NCBI RefSeq assembly: GCF_001625695.1
Contig: NZ_AUXY01000071.1
Location: 166,053 to 230,052 of the forward strand
DNA from: Pseudoalteromonas luteoviolacea H33-S
Lineage (GTDB): Bacteria; Pseudomonadota; Gammaproteobacteria; Enterobacterales; Alteromonadaceae
DNA length: 64,000 nucleotides
Reading direction: 5' to 3'
In this document: positions 17,194 to 24,540 of the stretch, in pieces
How the letters are laid out: every line of letters starts with the position of its first letter
Position numbering within the stretch: the first letter of the stretch is position 1
Position numbers and translations under genes: made by a program
The notes under the pieces: generated by a model
Seen by the model: the letters and a program-made list of their open reading frames with translations, nothing else
Told to the model about the DNA's origin: nothing
The model's database searches: none

Positions 17194-18355
17194 CTTTACC
17201 GATATGAAAGCCACCGGCTGAGATGGTGTGTACTGGTTCATTCGTACCGTGACCTATGTTTGAACCGCGTAGCTTAACCATGTGGCTTGTGACAAGTGCG
17301 TTATGATCTTTAGCTGTTACGGTATGCAATGGATCTTGAATGTCCGAGCCGTCAACACCTGTGTAGTGTTTTGCAATATGAGCAGAGACAAGTGCAAAAT
17401 GACCACCTTTCACTTGGGCACATATTGTTCTAAGGGGTTCATTTGCGGACATATTGCGTTGATTGCTAGCATTCGCATGTTCAGTAATAAAAGGTATTGA
17501 ACACTCTTCAGGAACTACGAAAGGGTTATTCGAGTTAAGTACAAATCTTTGCAACCCCTTTGCGATTCTGGCCATAGTTTTTTCTGCCAAAGGACGTTTG
17601 CGGTTAAAAATAGACTTAACTGGCACGGACCAATCGATTATATCCGCTGCTGTTTTATATGGCTTTAAACCTTCACCATGAGTGGGCTCGGGCCACTCAA
17701 TTGGTTTGCCATCATTTCGTGCAATTAGGAATAATCGTTTACGAATAGTTGGCGTGCCGTAATCACAAGCTTTTAGTATTCGCCATTCAACGTTATAGCC
17801 AAGGCCGTTGATGATTTTATTTTGTGTTATGTGATCATTCTCTATACATAGCGCTTCACATACTTCATTGAATGCTGGGTTTTCACATGGTAAGCCAGTT
17901 GTGAGCGCTAGAATAAAAGCATTAAACGTTTCACCTTTTCGCTCTTTGCATGGCTTTCCATCTACAACAGGTCCCCAAGTAAGAAATTCCTCAACATTTT
18001 CTAGCATTAGGATTCTGACAGGTACAAGTGCTGCCCAACGTACAGCAACCCAAGCTAAACCACGTATGTTTTTATTAACTGGTACATTTCCTTTGGCTTT
18101 TGAAAAATGCTTGCAGTCAGGGCTGAACCAAGCAAGCCCGACTGGGCGACCATTGCAAGCTTCTATAGGGTCAACATCCCATACTGACTCGCAATAGTGT
18201 TTAGTTTCGGGGTGATTTAGTTTGTGCATGTCTATAGCATCTTGGTCATGATTGATGGCTATATCGACATGACGGTTCAGGCCTAGCTCCATACCGGTTG
18301 AAGCACCGCCGCCCCCTGCAAAGTTATCAACGACTAATTCATTTTGATAAAGCAT
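17186..18355 (-). CDS. C5 DNA methyltransferase, 3'-truncated
   Basis: The 389-residue frame has motif I (NFAGGGGASTGME, residues 11-23), the catalytic loop WFSPDCKHFSKAKG with Cys81 (an SPDC variant of the usual PPC), ENVEE (119-123) and TIRKRLFLIAR near 210. It reaches repeated HTVTAKDH and HTISAGGFHIG segments and then stops after Lys-Asp-Thr. Motifs IX-X, which complete the AdoMet fold, are missing. The stop codon TGA lies inside the Y1-element tail, so the insertion or a linked deletion cut the gene. The product is probably inactive unless expressed as a fragment. The type is common on phages and islands. The promoter region is shared with the small regulator at 18504. Confidence 0.88.
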   Translation of the reverse strand: MLYQNELVVDNFAGGGGASTGMELGLNRHVDIAINHDQDAIDMHKLNHPETKHYCESVWDVDPIEACNGRPVGLAWFSPDCKHFSKAKGNVPVNKNIRGLAWVAVRWAALVPVRILMLENVEEFLTWGPVVDGKPCKERKGETFNAFILALTTGLPCENPAFNEVCEALCIENDHITQNKIINGLGYNVEWRILKACDYGTPTIRKRLFLIARNDGKPIEWPEPTHGEGLKPYKTAADIIDWSVPVKSIFNRKRPLAEKTMARIAKGLQRFVLNSNNPFVVPEECSIPFITEHANASNQRNMSANEPLRTICAQVKGGHFALVSAHIAKHYTGVDGSDIQDPLHTVTAKDHNALVTSHMVKLRGSNIGHGTNEPVHTISAGGFHIGKDT

Positions 18356-18369
18356 TTTCAGTTCCTTTT

Positions 18370-18484
18370 AAATCATCTTTGACTTAATATTGAGTTATGA
18401 TTAATCATCTTTGATTTAATGTCAAATCATTTATGATTTAAGTTAAGTCTTTTTTGATTTAACTTTTAGATCACTCTATGATTC
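18370..18484. promoter_or_regulatory. array of palindromic operators between methyltransferase and regulator
   Basis: Five imperfect palindromes of the form AAATCAT-NN-ATGATTT follow each other: 18370-18385, 18402-18417, 18424-18439 (both 7-base arms perfect), 18445-18460 and 18469-18484. A further half site TTATGATT lies at 18395-18402. Centres of the middle three are 22 and 21 bases apart, two helix turns. The array fills the 148-base divergent promoter region and fits binding of several dimers of the product of 18504-18782. Confidence 0.75.
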
Positions 18485-18503
18485 GAGCAATAATAGGAAG
18501 CGT

Positions 18504-18782
18504 ATGGCGAGCGAAATGCCAAAAAAGAAAGAGACAGACAGGCGACACATAGAAGCTGGGCTATCTGTATTGACGAGCTTAAAAGGTGATGCTGGTAACA
18601 GGGTTTTATTTCGTCAGGTTTATGGGCGTGAACCTGATAGTCAGAGTGAGTTAAACACCTTTAGCAATAGGCTGCAGCCGGGCAGAGGAAATCCGGGTTT
18701 AGATTTTCTCGGTAAATTTGTGGAAGCTTATCCAGAGCTTGCAAAAATGTCCCTTGGTGAATTTTTTAGGGTTAAGGAATAG
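18504..18782 (+). CDS. small putative DNA-binding regulator
   Basis: The 92-residue basic protein begins with a charged tail (PKKKETDRRH). A helical body follows with RVLFRQVYGREPDSQSELNTFSNRLQ and GLDFLGKFVEAYPELAKMSLGEFF. The second half resembles the end of Xre/Cro-type helix-turn-helix repressors of phages, but the match is too weak to be sure. Its position right after the operator array, divergent from the methyltransferase gene, supports a role as a local repressor or control protein. The ATG follows AGGAAG. It is followed by another small gene after 39 bases. Confidence 0.6.
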   Translation: MASEMPKKKETDRRHIEAGLSVLTSLKGDAGNRVLFRQVYGREPDSQSELNTFSNRLQPGRGNPGLDFLGKFVEAYPELAKMSLGEFFRVKE

Positions 18783-18821
18783 GGGTATAATGATCCTATT
18801 TGAGAGAAGGTTGGAGGGTGT

Positions 18822-19232
18822 GTGGATATTCTTTCGTTAGCAATAGGGTTTGTTGTTGGTGGGTTTACCGGTGCTGCTGGCACCTTTTACGGAAATAAGT
18901 ATACAGATCAGCGTAGACAAAAAGAGAGTGAAAAAAAAGCAGTTGAGCAATGGGAAGGTTTAAAAGAAAAATTCCCAGAGATCATTCGGGAAATGATAGA
19001 AGACGTTCAAAATCCAATATTTGCTGGAGCGCGCACTTTTTTCGTATTAGAAAGTAATTATCAGATTTCTACAGATGAACCATGTTTTATTTATCACCCT
19101 GATAAGCACCCAGAGCTTCTCGCAGCACTTCGGTATATGGAGGATTTAGGATATATAAAGGATATTACTCCGAAGAACTGTCCTAAATATAGATTTTACG
19201 AACATTTTTATGATTTGCTAAAGGATAGCTAA
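18822..19232 (+). CDS. membrane-anchored protein of unknown function
   Basis: The GTG start sits 7 bases after TTGGAGGG. The 136-residue product opens with a glycine-rich hydrophobic segment (LAIGFVVGGFTGAAGTFYG) that should be one membrane helix. A charged, coiled-coil-prone stretch (DQRRQKESEKKAVEQWEGLKE) and a compact C-terminal domain (about 60-136, with FFVLESNYQI and LRYMEDLGYI) follow. The last part resembles winged-helix or superinfection-type cargo domains in small phage-borne proteins, but I cannot name it. It is probably co-transcribed with 18504-18782 and ends at a terminator. Confidence 0.65.
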   Translation: MDILSLAIGFVVGGFTGAAGTFYGNKYTDQRRQKESEKKAVEQWEGLKEKFPEIIREMIEDVQNPIFAGARTFFVLESNYQISTDEPCFIYHPDKHPELLAALRYMEDLGYIKDITPKNCPKYRFYEHFYDLLKDS

Positions 19233-19240
19233 ATAACTTA

Positions 19241-19264
19241 AAGGCCGCTATAGGCGGCTTTTAA
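19241..19264 (+). terminator. terminator after the regulator pair
   Basis: GCCGC and GCGGC pair around TATAG, followed by CTTTTAA. It lies 9 bases after the stop of 18822-19232. Confidence 0.75.
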
Positions 19265-19316
19265 GTTTCAAATTAATCTACAAGCAATTAGCTATATTAG
19301 CTCATGTAGAATTCTT

Positions 19317-19574
19317 CTAAATGGGGACGATCCTGACATCTAGATAGCGGCCATCGCTATTTAGCTTGATCTCACTAATAAACCCTTCCAAGTTTTGAAA
19401 ATGAGCACGCACAATATCCCTAAAATATTCAGCTTGCGGAGTATTGTAAAGCTCTTTATCAAGTGAATATCCACCTTGCGTCAATCGTCCATAGACTTTT
19501 ATGTGCTCGCCATATTTTGCGATTGCCTCTTGTGCCTTGCTCTCTACGAATACCTTTTGCTCAGGCGTTAACAT
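19317..19574 (-). CDS. small hypothetical protein
   Basis: The 85-residue soluble protein starts MLTPEQKVFVESKAQEAI behind a strong AGGAG site and ends with the strand GRYLDVRIVPI. It appears to be an alpha/beta fold with no known motif. It stands alone between the regulator pair and yfbU. The good ribosome site and sensible composition argue that it is real. Confidence 0.6.
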   Translation of the reverse strand: MLTPEQKVFVESKAQEAIAKYGEHIKVYGRLTQGGYSLDKELYNTPQAEYFRDIVRAHFQNLEGFISEIKLNSDGRYLDVRIVPI

Positions 19575-19803
19575 GATAATCTCCTTTCGTGAGTGTTCAA
19601 CTTCAATGTAGCGTATATTGTGATAACTTTAGCTCGATTGGCAAGTGAAGGAAACGAAGGTTTTAGGTTAGCTCCCTTTAGACAATGCGATAAGCCACTT
19701 CTATTAGATTGATTTATATCAATAGCCTTTCACTCTTGTTTGCTTTTTGACAGTTGTGTGCCTAACTAGTGTTTAAGATAACGGAAAACACTAAGGACAA
19801 TTA

Positions 19804-20307
19804 ATGAATCTTAGCCAACAAGAGAGACTTCAGTTGATCAATCAATTTGAGATTTTGTCTATTCAAAATGAGAATGATGCCAGCCACTACCAAGAACTAA
19901 TAAAGATTTTACAGTCAGGCTATACAATTTTTTACAATCAAGTATTTCAGCACTTGTCAGAAGAAATGAGTGAGGAGTCATGTCAGCTGGTTTTGAACAT
20001 ATTGGATTTATATAGAGCGATTGAAGATACAAGAGCAAGAACCGCCTGTAAGGAATTGGATGATCATCACAGATCAACTTTTCTAGGGTTTGATGGAAAC
20101 GGTGAAACTGAATATATGTGCTTCGCTCGATTTTTGGTTGTAGAGCAAGGTAAGTTTCGCGAGCAGGAACAGTATCTACAGAAAAATGACAATATGAATA
20201 GCCATATGCCAATGATAGAAATATACCGAAGAATGCTGATTGAGGCCGGAAACTATAACATCTGGCAAATGAGCGCTGAAGATGCACTAAACATATTAAA
20301 TGCCTAG
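19804..20307 (+). CDS. yfbU: YfbU family protein
   Basis: The 167-residue protein aligns along its whole length with E. coli YfbU: an N-terminal QQERLQLINQFEIL, central LDLYRAIEDTRARTACKEL, FLGFDGNGETEYM, and a C-terminal MPMIEIYRRML ending in EDALNILNA. The family is conserved and largely helical; its molecular role is poorly known, with a link to cell death reported for E. coli. It follows an AAGGA site. Its last 4 bases overlap the 3' end of convergent umuC. Confidence 0.88.
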   Translation: MNLSQQERLQLINQFEILSIQNENDASHYQELIKILQSGYTIFYNQVFQHLSEEMSEESCQLVLNILDLYRAIEDTRARTACKELDDHHRSTFLGFDGNGETEYMCFARFLVVEQGKFREQEQYLQKNDNMNSHMPMIEIYRRMLIEAGNYNIWQMSAEDALNILNA

Positions 20308-21560
20308 CATTTGATCACTGGAATATCCGACCACCTTGTCGTATAGCGTGGAGATAAAAACTCTCTACGCATTTCCCAGCCTTTAGTTTGCAACTCAGAC
20401 CCTATACGGGCAGCAGTAGAGCCGTATCTGTTGTTTATCTCGTCTAGGCATCGCATAAGCTCCGGCTTATCTTGTGATTGATTAAACATATCAGATTGCT
20501 GAAATACATCGTCTTCTAGCTCAATAGCACCTACGCCGGCTTTATAGTATCGAACACCAGGCTTATACAATTGACTAAAGATACTCTCAACTGCATTAGC
20601 AAATACGGTTGCATCATTGGATGAAACGGGAAGCTCTTTAATAAATGACTTTTTGAAATAGTCATTTTCATGCGGCGAACTGTGCGCAAATATTACTATG
20701 CGTTTAGCCAATGAGTTTTGCTTTCGCAACTTTTTGGTCACGATAGAGCAGTGCGAAGCGAGTGAAGCTTTAAGGGAAAATGGATCTGTAACACGTTCGC
20801 CAAAGCTGCGGGTACTATAAACTTCTTTCTTCCTCTGTTTTACTTCATCCCACAATAAACATTCTTCACCATTTAGCTCTGTAATAGTGCGCTCGAGCAC
20901 AACGCTGAATTGTTGCCGCATCAATCGAGGGTTTTGCTTTGCTAAGTCGAGCGCTGTTTCGACGCCGAATAGCTGCAGTTTCTTTGTTAATCTGCGGCCA
21001 ACTCCCCACACATCACCGACACCCATTTTCGACAGTATCTGCCTACGACTTTGCTCTTTATCGATCACAGCCACACCAGTAGCGTTAGGGAATTTTTTAG
21101 CTGCGTGGTTTGCGGCTTTTGCTAGCGTTGGAGTAGGGCCAAAACCCACCCCAACAGGTAGTTTTGTTTTGCGCCAAACTGAACGCCTTATTAAATGCCC
21201 ATAGTCATACCACGATGAAACCACATCACTATAGCCGTCGAATTTTAGAAACGACTCATCGATAGAGTAGATATAGTGGATGTCGCTAAACTGATTAATG
21301 ACGTTCATCATTTTATCTGACAAATCAGCATACAGCTCATAGTTCGACGACTTAATAACTACACCATTCTTTTGCAGAATGTCCTTCAATTTAAAGTACG
21401 GTTCGAACTTTGGAATACCTAAACGTCGGGCTTCAGGTGATGCAGCAACAATGCACCCGTCATTGTTTGATAGGACCACAACGGGCTTTTTGCGAATACT
21501 CGGGTCAAAGACTTTTTCAGCAGAAGCATAAAAGGCGGTTGCATCTACTAGTGCATACAT
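20304..21560 (-). CDS. umuC: DNA polymerase V catalytic subunit UmuC
   Basis: The 418-residue Y-family polymerase has the N-terminal palm motif YALVDATAFYASAEKVFDP, the catalytic IYSIDESFLKFDGY, an HhH region (KMGVGDVWGVGRRLTKKL) and the little-finger motif TRSFGERVTD. The length matches E. coli UmuC (about 420). It performs translesion synthesis with UmuD'2 during SOS. Its start overlaps the end of umuD by 13 bases, so the two are translationally coupled under one LexA box. Confidence 0.96.
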   Translation of the reverse strand: MYALVDATAFYASAEKVFDPSIRKKPVVVLSNNDGCIVAASPEARRLGIPKFEPYFKLKDILQKNGVVIKSSNYELYADLSDKMMNVINQFSDIHYIYSIDESFLKFDGYSDVVSSWYDYGHLIRRSVWRKTKLPVGVGFGPTPTLAKAANHAAKKFPNATGVAVIDKEQSRRQILSKMGVGDVWGVGRRLTKKLQLFGVETALDLAKQNPRLMRQQFSVVLERTITELNGEECLLWDEVKQRKKEVYSTRSFGERVTDPFSLKASLASHCSIVTKKLRKQNSLAKRIVIFAHSSPHENDYFKKSFIKELPVSSNDATVFANAVESIFSQLYKPGVRYYKAGVGAIELEDDVFQQSDMFNQSQDKPELMRCLDEINNRYGSTAARIGSELQTKGWEMRREFLSPRYTTRWSDIPVIKC

Positions 21561-21961
21561 TTAGTTAATACCGAATTGCTGCGATGCATGCGAACTGAAC
21601 CAATGACAACACCTTCTAATTGAAAGTTGTCATCATCACTAATTCTAACGGGAGAATAAATAGGCGAAGCAGAGCGCAACAAACGATTCTCAACGTCTAA
21701 TAATTTACAAACAAACTCGTTATTAAAATTCGCAACTATCACGTCATTTTGTTGCGGTTGCACGGCTCTATCTACTACAAGCAAATCTCCGTCGAATATT
21801 CCCACGCCTTGCATCGAATCACCGGACGCCAAGCCAATGAACGTTGCATTAGGGTGTTGCACTAATAATTGATCTAAAGACAGTCCTAGTTCTCGGTATT
21901 CTGCTGCGGGAGACTCAAATCCTGTGATCCCAGCTTGTGCCTTTATGGGTATTACTTTCAT
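21548..21961 (-). CDS. umuD: UmuD, self-cleaving S24 subunit of DNA polymerase V
   Basis: The 137-residue LexA-like protein has the cleavage region TGFESPAAEYREL (expected cut before Gly14), nucleophile Ser49 in GDSMQGVGIFDGD and the general base Lys86 in FVCKLLDVEN. RecA-assisted self-cleavage yields UmuD', the polymerase V partner. The ATG lies 13 bases from a perfect LexA site. The N-terminal tail is about ten residues shorter than in E. coli. Confidence 0.95.
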   Translation of the reverse strand: MKVIPIKAQAGITGFESPAAEYRELGLSLDQLLVQHPNATFIGLASGDSMQGVGIFDGDLLVVDRAVQPQQNDVIVANFNNEFVCKLLDVENRLLRSASPIYSPVRISDDDNFQLEGVVIGSVRMHRSNSVLTKCMH

Positions 21962-21974
21962 ACGTTAACCTATA

Positions 21975-21990
21975 CTGTTCATATGTACAG
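21975..21990. promoter_or_regulatory. LexA (SOS) box of umuDC
   Basis: CTGTTCATATGTACAG fits the gammaproteobacterial LexA consensus CTGT-N8-ACAG exactly and is embedded in a longer palindrome (TATACTG...CAGTATA). It lies 13 bases upstream of the umuD start. Confidence 0.92.
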
Positions 21991-22102
21991 TATAGTTGCT
22001 GTAAACGTGTTGGCACAAGTAAAAATATTACTATTGTGACTTTATAAGGAGGCTGAAAATGATATGAATCAGGATAATAATGAACAGATAAAAACTACTG
22101 TA

Positions 22103-22135
22103 TAATGGGACGGTAATGGGGCATTAATGGGGCGG
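22103..22135. repeat. three tandem 11-base repeats
   Basis: TAATGGGACGG, TAATGGGGCAT and TAATGGGGCGG follow each other without gaps, between umuDC and tRNA-Pro. The period equals about one helix turn. Confidence 0.7.
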
Positions 22136-22192
22136 TGTAAATTAGAAAGAGGAAGAAAAAGGGTGTATCTCAATGATTTATAAGATAAAAGT

Positions 22193-22269
22193 TGGTCGGC
22201 ATAGCAGGATTTGAACCTGCGACCCCTGACACCCCATGACAGTGCGCTACCAAGCTGCGCTATATGCCG
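22193..22269 (-). tRNA. tRNA-Pro (anticodon GGG)
   Basis: Read on the minus strand, a 77-base cloverleaf starts CGGCATATAGCGCAGC, has anticodon arm CTGTC-ATGGGGT-GTCAG, T arm GCAGGTTCAAATCCTGC and an encoded CCA end. The acceptor stem CGGCATA pairs with TATGCCG. It closely resembles E. coli tRNA-Pro(GGG). It marks the right end of the patchwork island, and tRNA genes are common integration sites, but I find no second copy of its 3' end in the window. Confidence 0.95.
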
Positions 22270-22598
22270 ACTTGGTTGTCACTATAATGATTTTATTTTA
22301 AAAGGCAATAACTAATTGGTTTGTTTGGACATTAAATGGTCATAAAGCGGTTTTTGCATGCTGAGAGCTGTGTTTTACCCTGTTAAATTGGGCTAATTAG
22401 GTGTTTTTTGCTTAGTGTTTGTCGTACTTATGAATACGGTAACTGGGGCGTATTTATTTAAATATAATATTTTTAATATATTGATTTAACTTAATAAAAT
22501 GACTTTTTCGTATGTCAAAAAGGGACGTGGTTTGTTAGCATAATCGCGATGGTTGCAATGATGCGACCTCATACCTAGTAAAACATAAGGAAAAGTAA
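22270..22598. other. divergent intergenic region
   Basis: This 329-base spacer holds the tRNA promoter on its left and, on its right, the AT-rich leader of the lectin/fibrinogen-like gene. No other element is visible. Confidence 0.5.
22281..22308 (-). promoter_or_regulatory. predicted sigma70 promoter of tRNA-Pro
   Basis: On the minus strand TTGCCT (-35) and TATAGT (-10) are separated by 16 bases and end 12 bases before the tRNA 5' end. Confidence 0.5.
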
Positions 22599-23984
22599 AT
22601 GTTTAAACTTGCTCTATTGTCAGCAGCAGTATTCGCTGCAAGTTCTGCAAACGCTGCTGTTTTGGTTGAAAATACAGTCAGTCATAATGGTGTGCTTGTG
22701 CCAGCAACGTCCAATGAGGTGGTTGTAACAGGTGTTGCCAGCAATTTACATGCAGATCCAGGTGCTGTTTCACTGAAAAAGAACCCTGACGGCTCGTTTA
22801 GCTTAAGTTATAAAGAGTGGGAGTATTTAGATGGTACGCATACCAACGAAACCATCTCGACGCTTACATTAGGGGCTGGTATCCACACTATGGCGGATGG
22901 GTCAATCTGGGAAGTGGGCGTACTTGATATGAGTACTGCGAGCCAAACGTTTGAATTTTCTCAGCAGTACGATCAAGTACCCTATTTATTTCTAAGCCCG
23001 CAATCTGATAACAGTGGTTTTGCATACGTTGCCAGAGCCAATAATGTTAACCAGATCGGTTTTAACGCTAAAATTCAATATCAAGAATTACAAACAACTG
23101 GAAATACTCGAGTTTCACAAAAAGTTGCTTATTTGGCTGTGTATGCGCCTAGCAAAACGGGTCAATTGGACTCAGGACAAACTTACAACTTAAACCAAGC
23201 TAAAGTTAACGAGCAGACAATTAAGTTTGAAAACCATGAGCTGTTTTTACAAGAAGAACAGTCAAAAGATGCTGAGCTCACTCATATACATGAAGTGATC
23301 AACATGCTAGATATTGACGGACACCTATTTGCTCAAGATATTACGTTGCATGGTAATGACACCGCGACAATTAGAGCTAACAAACAAGTGCAACCTAATA
23401 TTGGCAACAGCAGTTGTAAGGCTGTATTAGAGAACGATCCAAGTGCATTGTCAGGGTTTTATACATTAGATCCGGATGGTGTGGGCGGTTTGGCTGAATT
23501 TACTACTTTCTGTGATATGGAAAATCAAGGCGGTGGCTGGACATTAATGGCCATTCGTTATGTGCCGGGTAAAGAGTACAGCAGTGCAAACAATTACGCG
23601 TCACATTATACCGAGACGCAAAATATCACTTCGTTTGTGGATAATTTCCATTTGACTGATCCTCAGTGGTTCCACTTTAAGAACAATAGCCAAGAAATGA
23701 TGATGACGATGCGTGATGCTGGCTATTATTCTATTGCAGATATGGATAAATTAAAGACCGCGCGTTGTATCCCGTTACAAGACACGCTTGGCCTAAACCA
23801 TGGCATGACAGGGTATAGCGTATTCAGACTATTCTGGGATGAAATAGAAGGCTGTGATGGTAAGGGCTCTGATTATTCTATGCTGAACTATGCTGATATC
23901 TATAACTACAGCGGTGGTTTCTTCAAAAGCGGTAATGTGACGAGTAAAATCACTAACGGCACAACATACATCTTTGTAAGATAA
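22599..23984 (+). CDS. exported H-lectin-like protein with fibrinogen-like C-terminal domain
   Basis: The 461-residue product has a signal peptide (KLALLSAAVFAASSANA). Residues about 60-175 share a module with the 1442-3103 protein: YKEWEYLDGTHTNE, GIHTMADGSIWEVG, PYLFLSPQS, IGFNAKIQYQE and VAYLAVYAP. Both continue into LFLQEEQSKDAELTH-type and HVLD/NMLDIDG strands. From about 270, SCKAVLENDPS, FYTLDPDGVGG, TTFCDMENQGGGWTLM and the late GCDGKGSDYSM form a fibrinogen-related domain with paired cysteines. Such domains bind acetylated sugars in animal lectins; in marine bacteria they occur on adhesins. The likely role is extracellular glycan binding. A hairpin follows the stop codon. Confidence 0.85.
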   Translation: MFKLALLSAAVFAASSANAAVLVENTVSHNGVLVPATSNEVVVTGVASNLHADPGAVSLKKNPDGSFSLSYKEWEYLDGTHTNETISTLTLGAGIHTMADGSIWEVGVLDMSTASQTFEFSQQYDQVPYLFLSPQSDNSGFAYVARANNVNQIGFNAKIQYQELQTTGNTRVSQKVAYLAVYAPSKTGQLDSGQTYNLNQAKVNEQTIKFENHELFLQEEQSKDAELTHIHEVINMLDIDGHLFAQDITLHGNDTATIRANKQVQPNIGNSSCKAVLENDPSALSGFYTLDPDGVGGLAEFTTFCDMENQGGGWTLMAIRYVPGKEYSSANNYASHYTETQNITSFVDNFHLTDPQWFHFKNNSQEMMMTMRDAGYYSIADMDKLKTARCIPLQDTLGLNHGMTGYSVFRLFWDEIEGCDGKGSDYSMLNYADIYNYSGGFFKSGNVTSKITNGTTYIFVR

Positions 23985-23991
23985 AATATAA

Positions 23992-24019
23992 AGGGAGCTT
24001 TCCATTAGGCAGCTCCCTG
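23992..24019. terminator. hairpin between convergent genes
   Basis: AGGGAGCT and AGCTCCCT pair around an 11-base loop just after the 22599-23984 stop. There is no strong T run, so activity as a terminator is likely but not certain. Confidence 0.55.
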
Positions 24020-24042
24020 ATTGTCATTAGGTGTTTTCAGGC

Positions 24043-24540
24043 CTAAAACTTGGTCACGAGCCACTTATCATTGCGGCTAAAGTACAAGGTGCGTACCTTG
24101 CCTTTGCCTTCCACGTTGACCATATTGATCTGTGCAGGCCAAAGGTCTCTCAGTGAGCCGTTATACATTTTTAAGCCTTGTACTTCCTTGGGTAGAGTTG
24201 TTTCTTGATAAACCCAAAAAAACTTACCTTCAACTTCAAAACCTACATTGGTTAATTCGACTGACTGGTCATTCAGTGCTTTCAACTGAAAGTGCTTCGC
24301 GACGTAATCTGCAAATTGTTGTTGGGTTGCTTTTGAATTAAGGATATCGGCTTTTTTATCAAATAAAGACTGGACCGCATGCTCAGTATCGTGCAGATAA
24401 AAGCGATGCATGATCTCTAATTGGCCTGAGTTTTTATTGAATAAAACCGTGGTTTCAGCTGCTTTTTGTTGATGTGCAAAAACCACAGCGCTGAGCAATA
24501 AAGTCAGTGTAATGATGAAATAATTTAGGTAGTTAGTCAT
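24043..24540 (-). CDS. exported DUF6702-like protein
   Basis: The 165-residue protein has a signal peptide (YFIITLTLLLSAVVFA) followed by a domain with LEIMHRFYLHDTEHAV, KHFQLKALN, FFWVYQETTLP and LYFSRNDKWLVTKF. This is the pattern of DUF6702, a small exported domain of unknown function often found next to M1 peptidase genes in Alteromonadales. The ATG overlaps the stop of the upstream peptidase gene by 8 bases, so translation is coupled and a shared function is likely. Confidence 0.75.
   Translation of the reverse strand: MTNYLNYFIITLTLLLSAVVFAHQQKAAETTVLFNKNSGQLEIMHRFYLHDTEHAVQSLFDKKADILNSKATQQQFADYVAKHFQLKALNDQSVELTNVGFEVEGKFFWVYQETTLPKEVQGLKMYNGSLRDLWPAQINMVNVEGKGKVRTLYFSRNDKWLVTKF

Noticed and set aside
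17186..18355. Complete restriction-modification system
   Set aside because: No endonuclease-like gene lies next to the methyltransferase; the neighbours are a transposase tail and a small regulator.
13550..22270. Complete prophage
   Set aside because: No integrase, terminase, capsid, tail or lysis genes are present.
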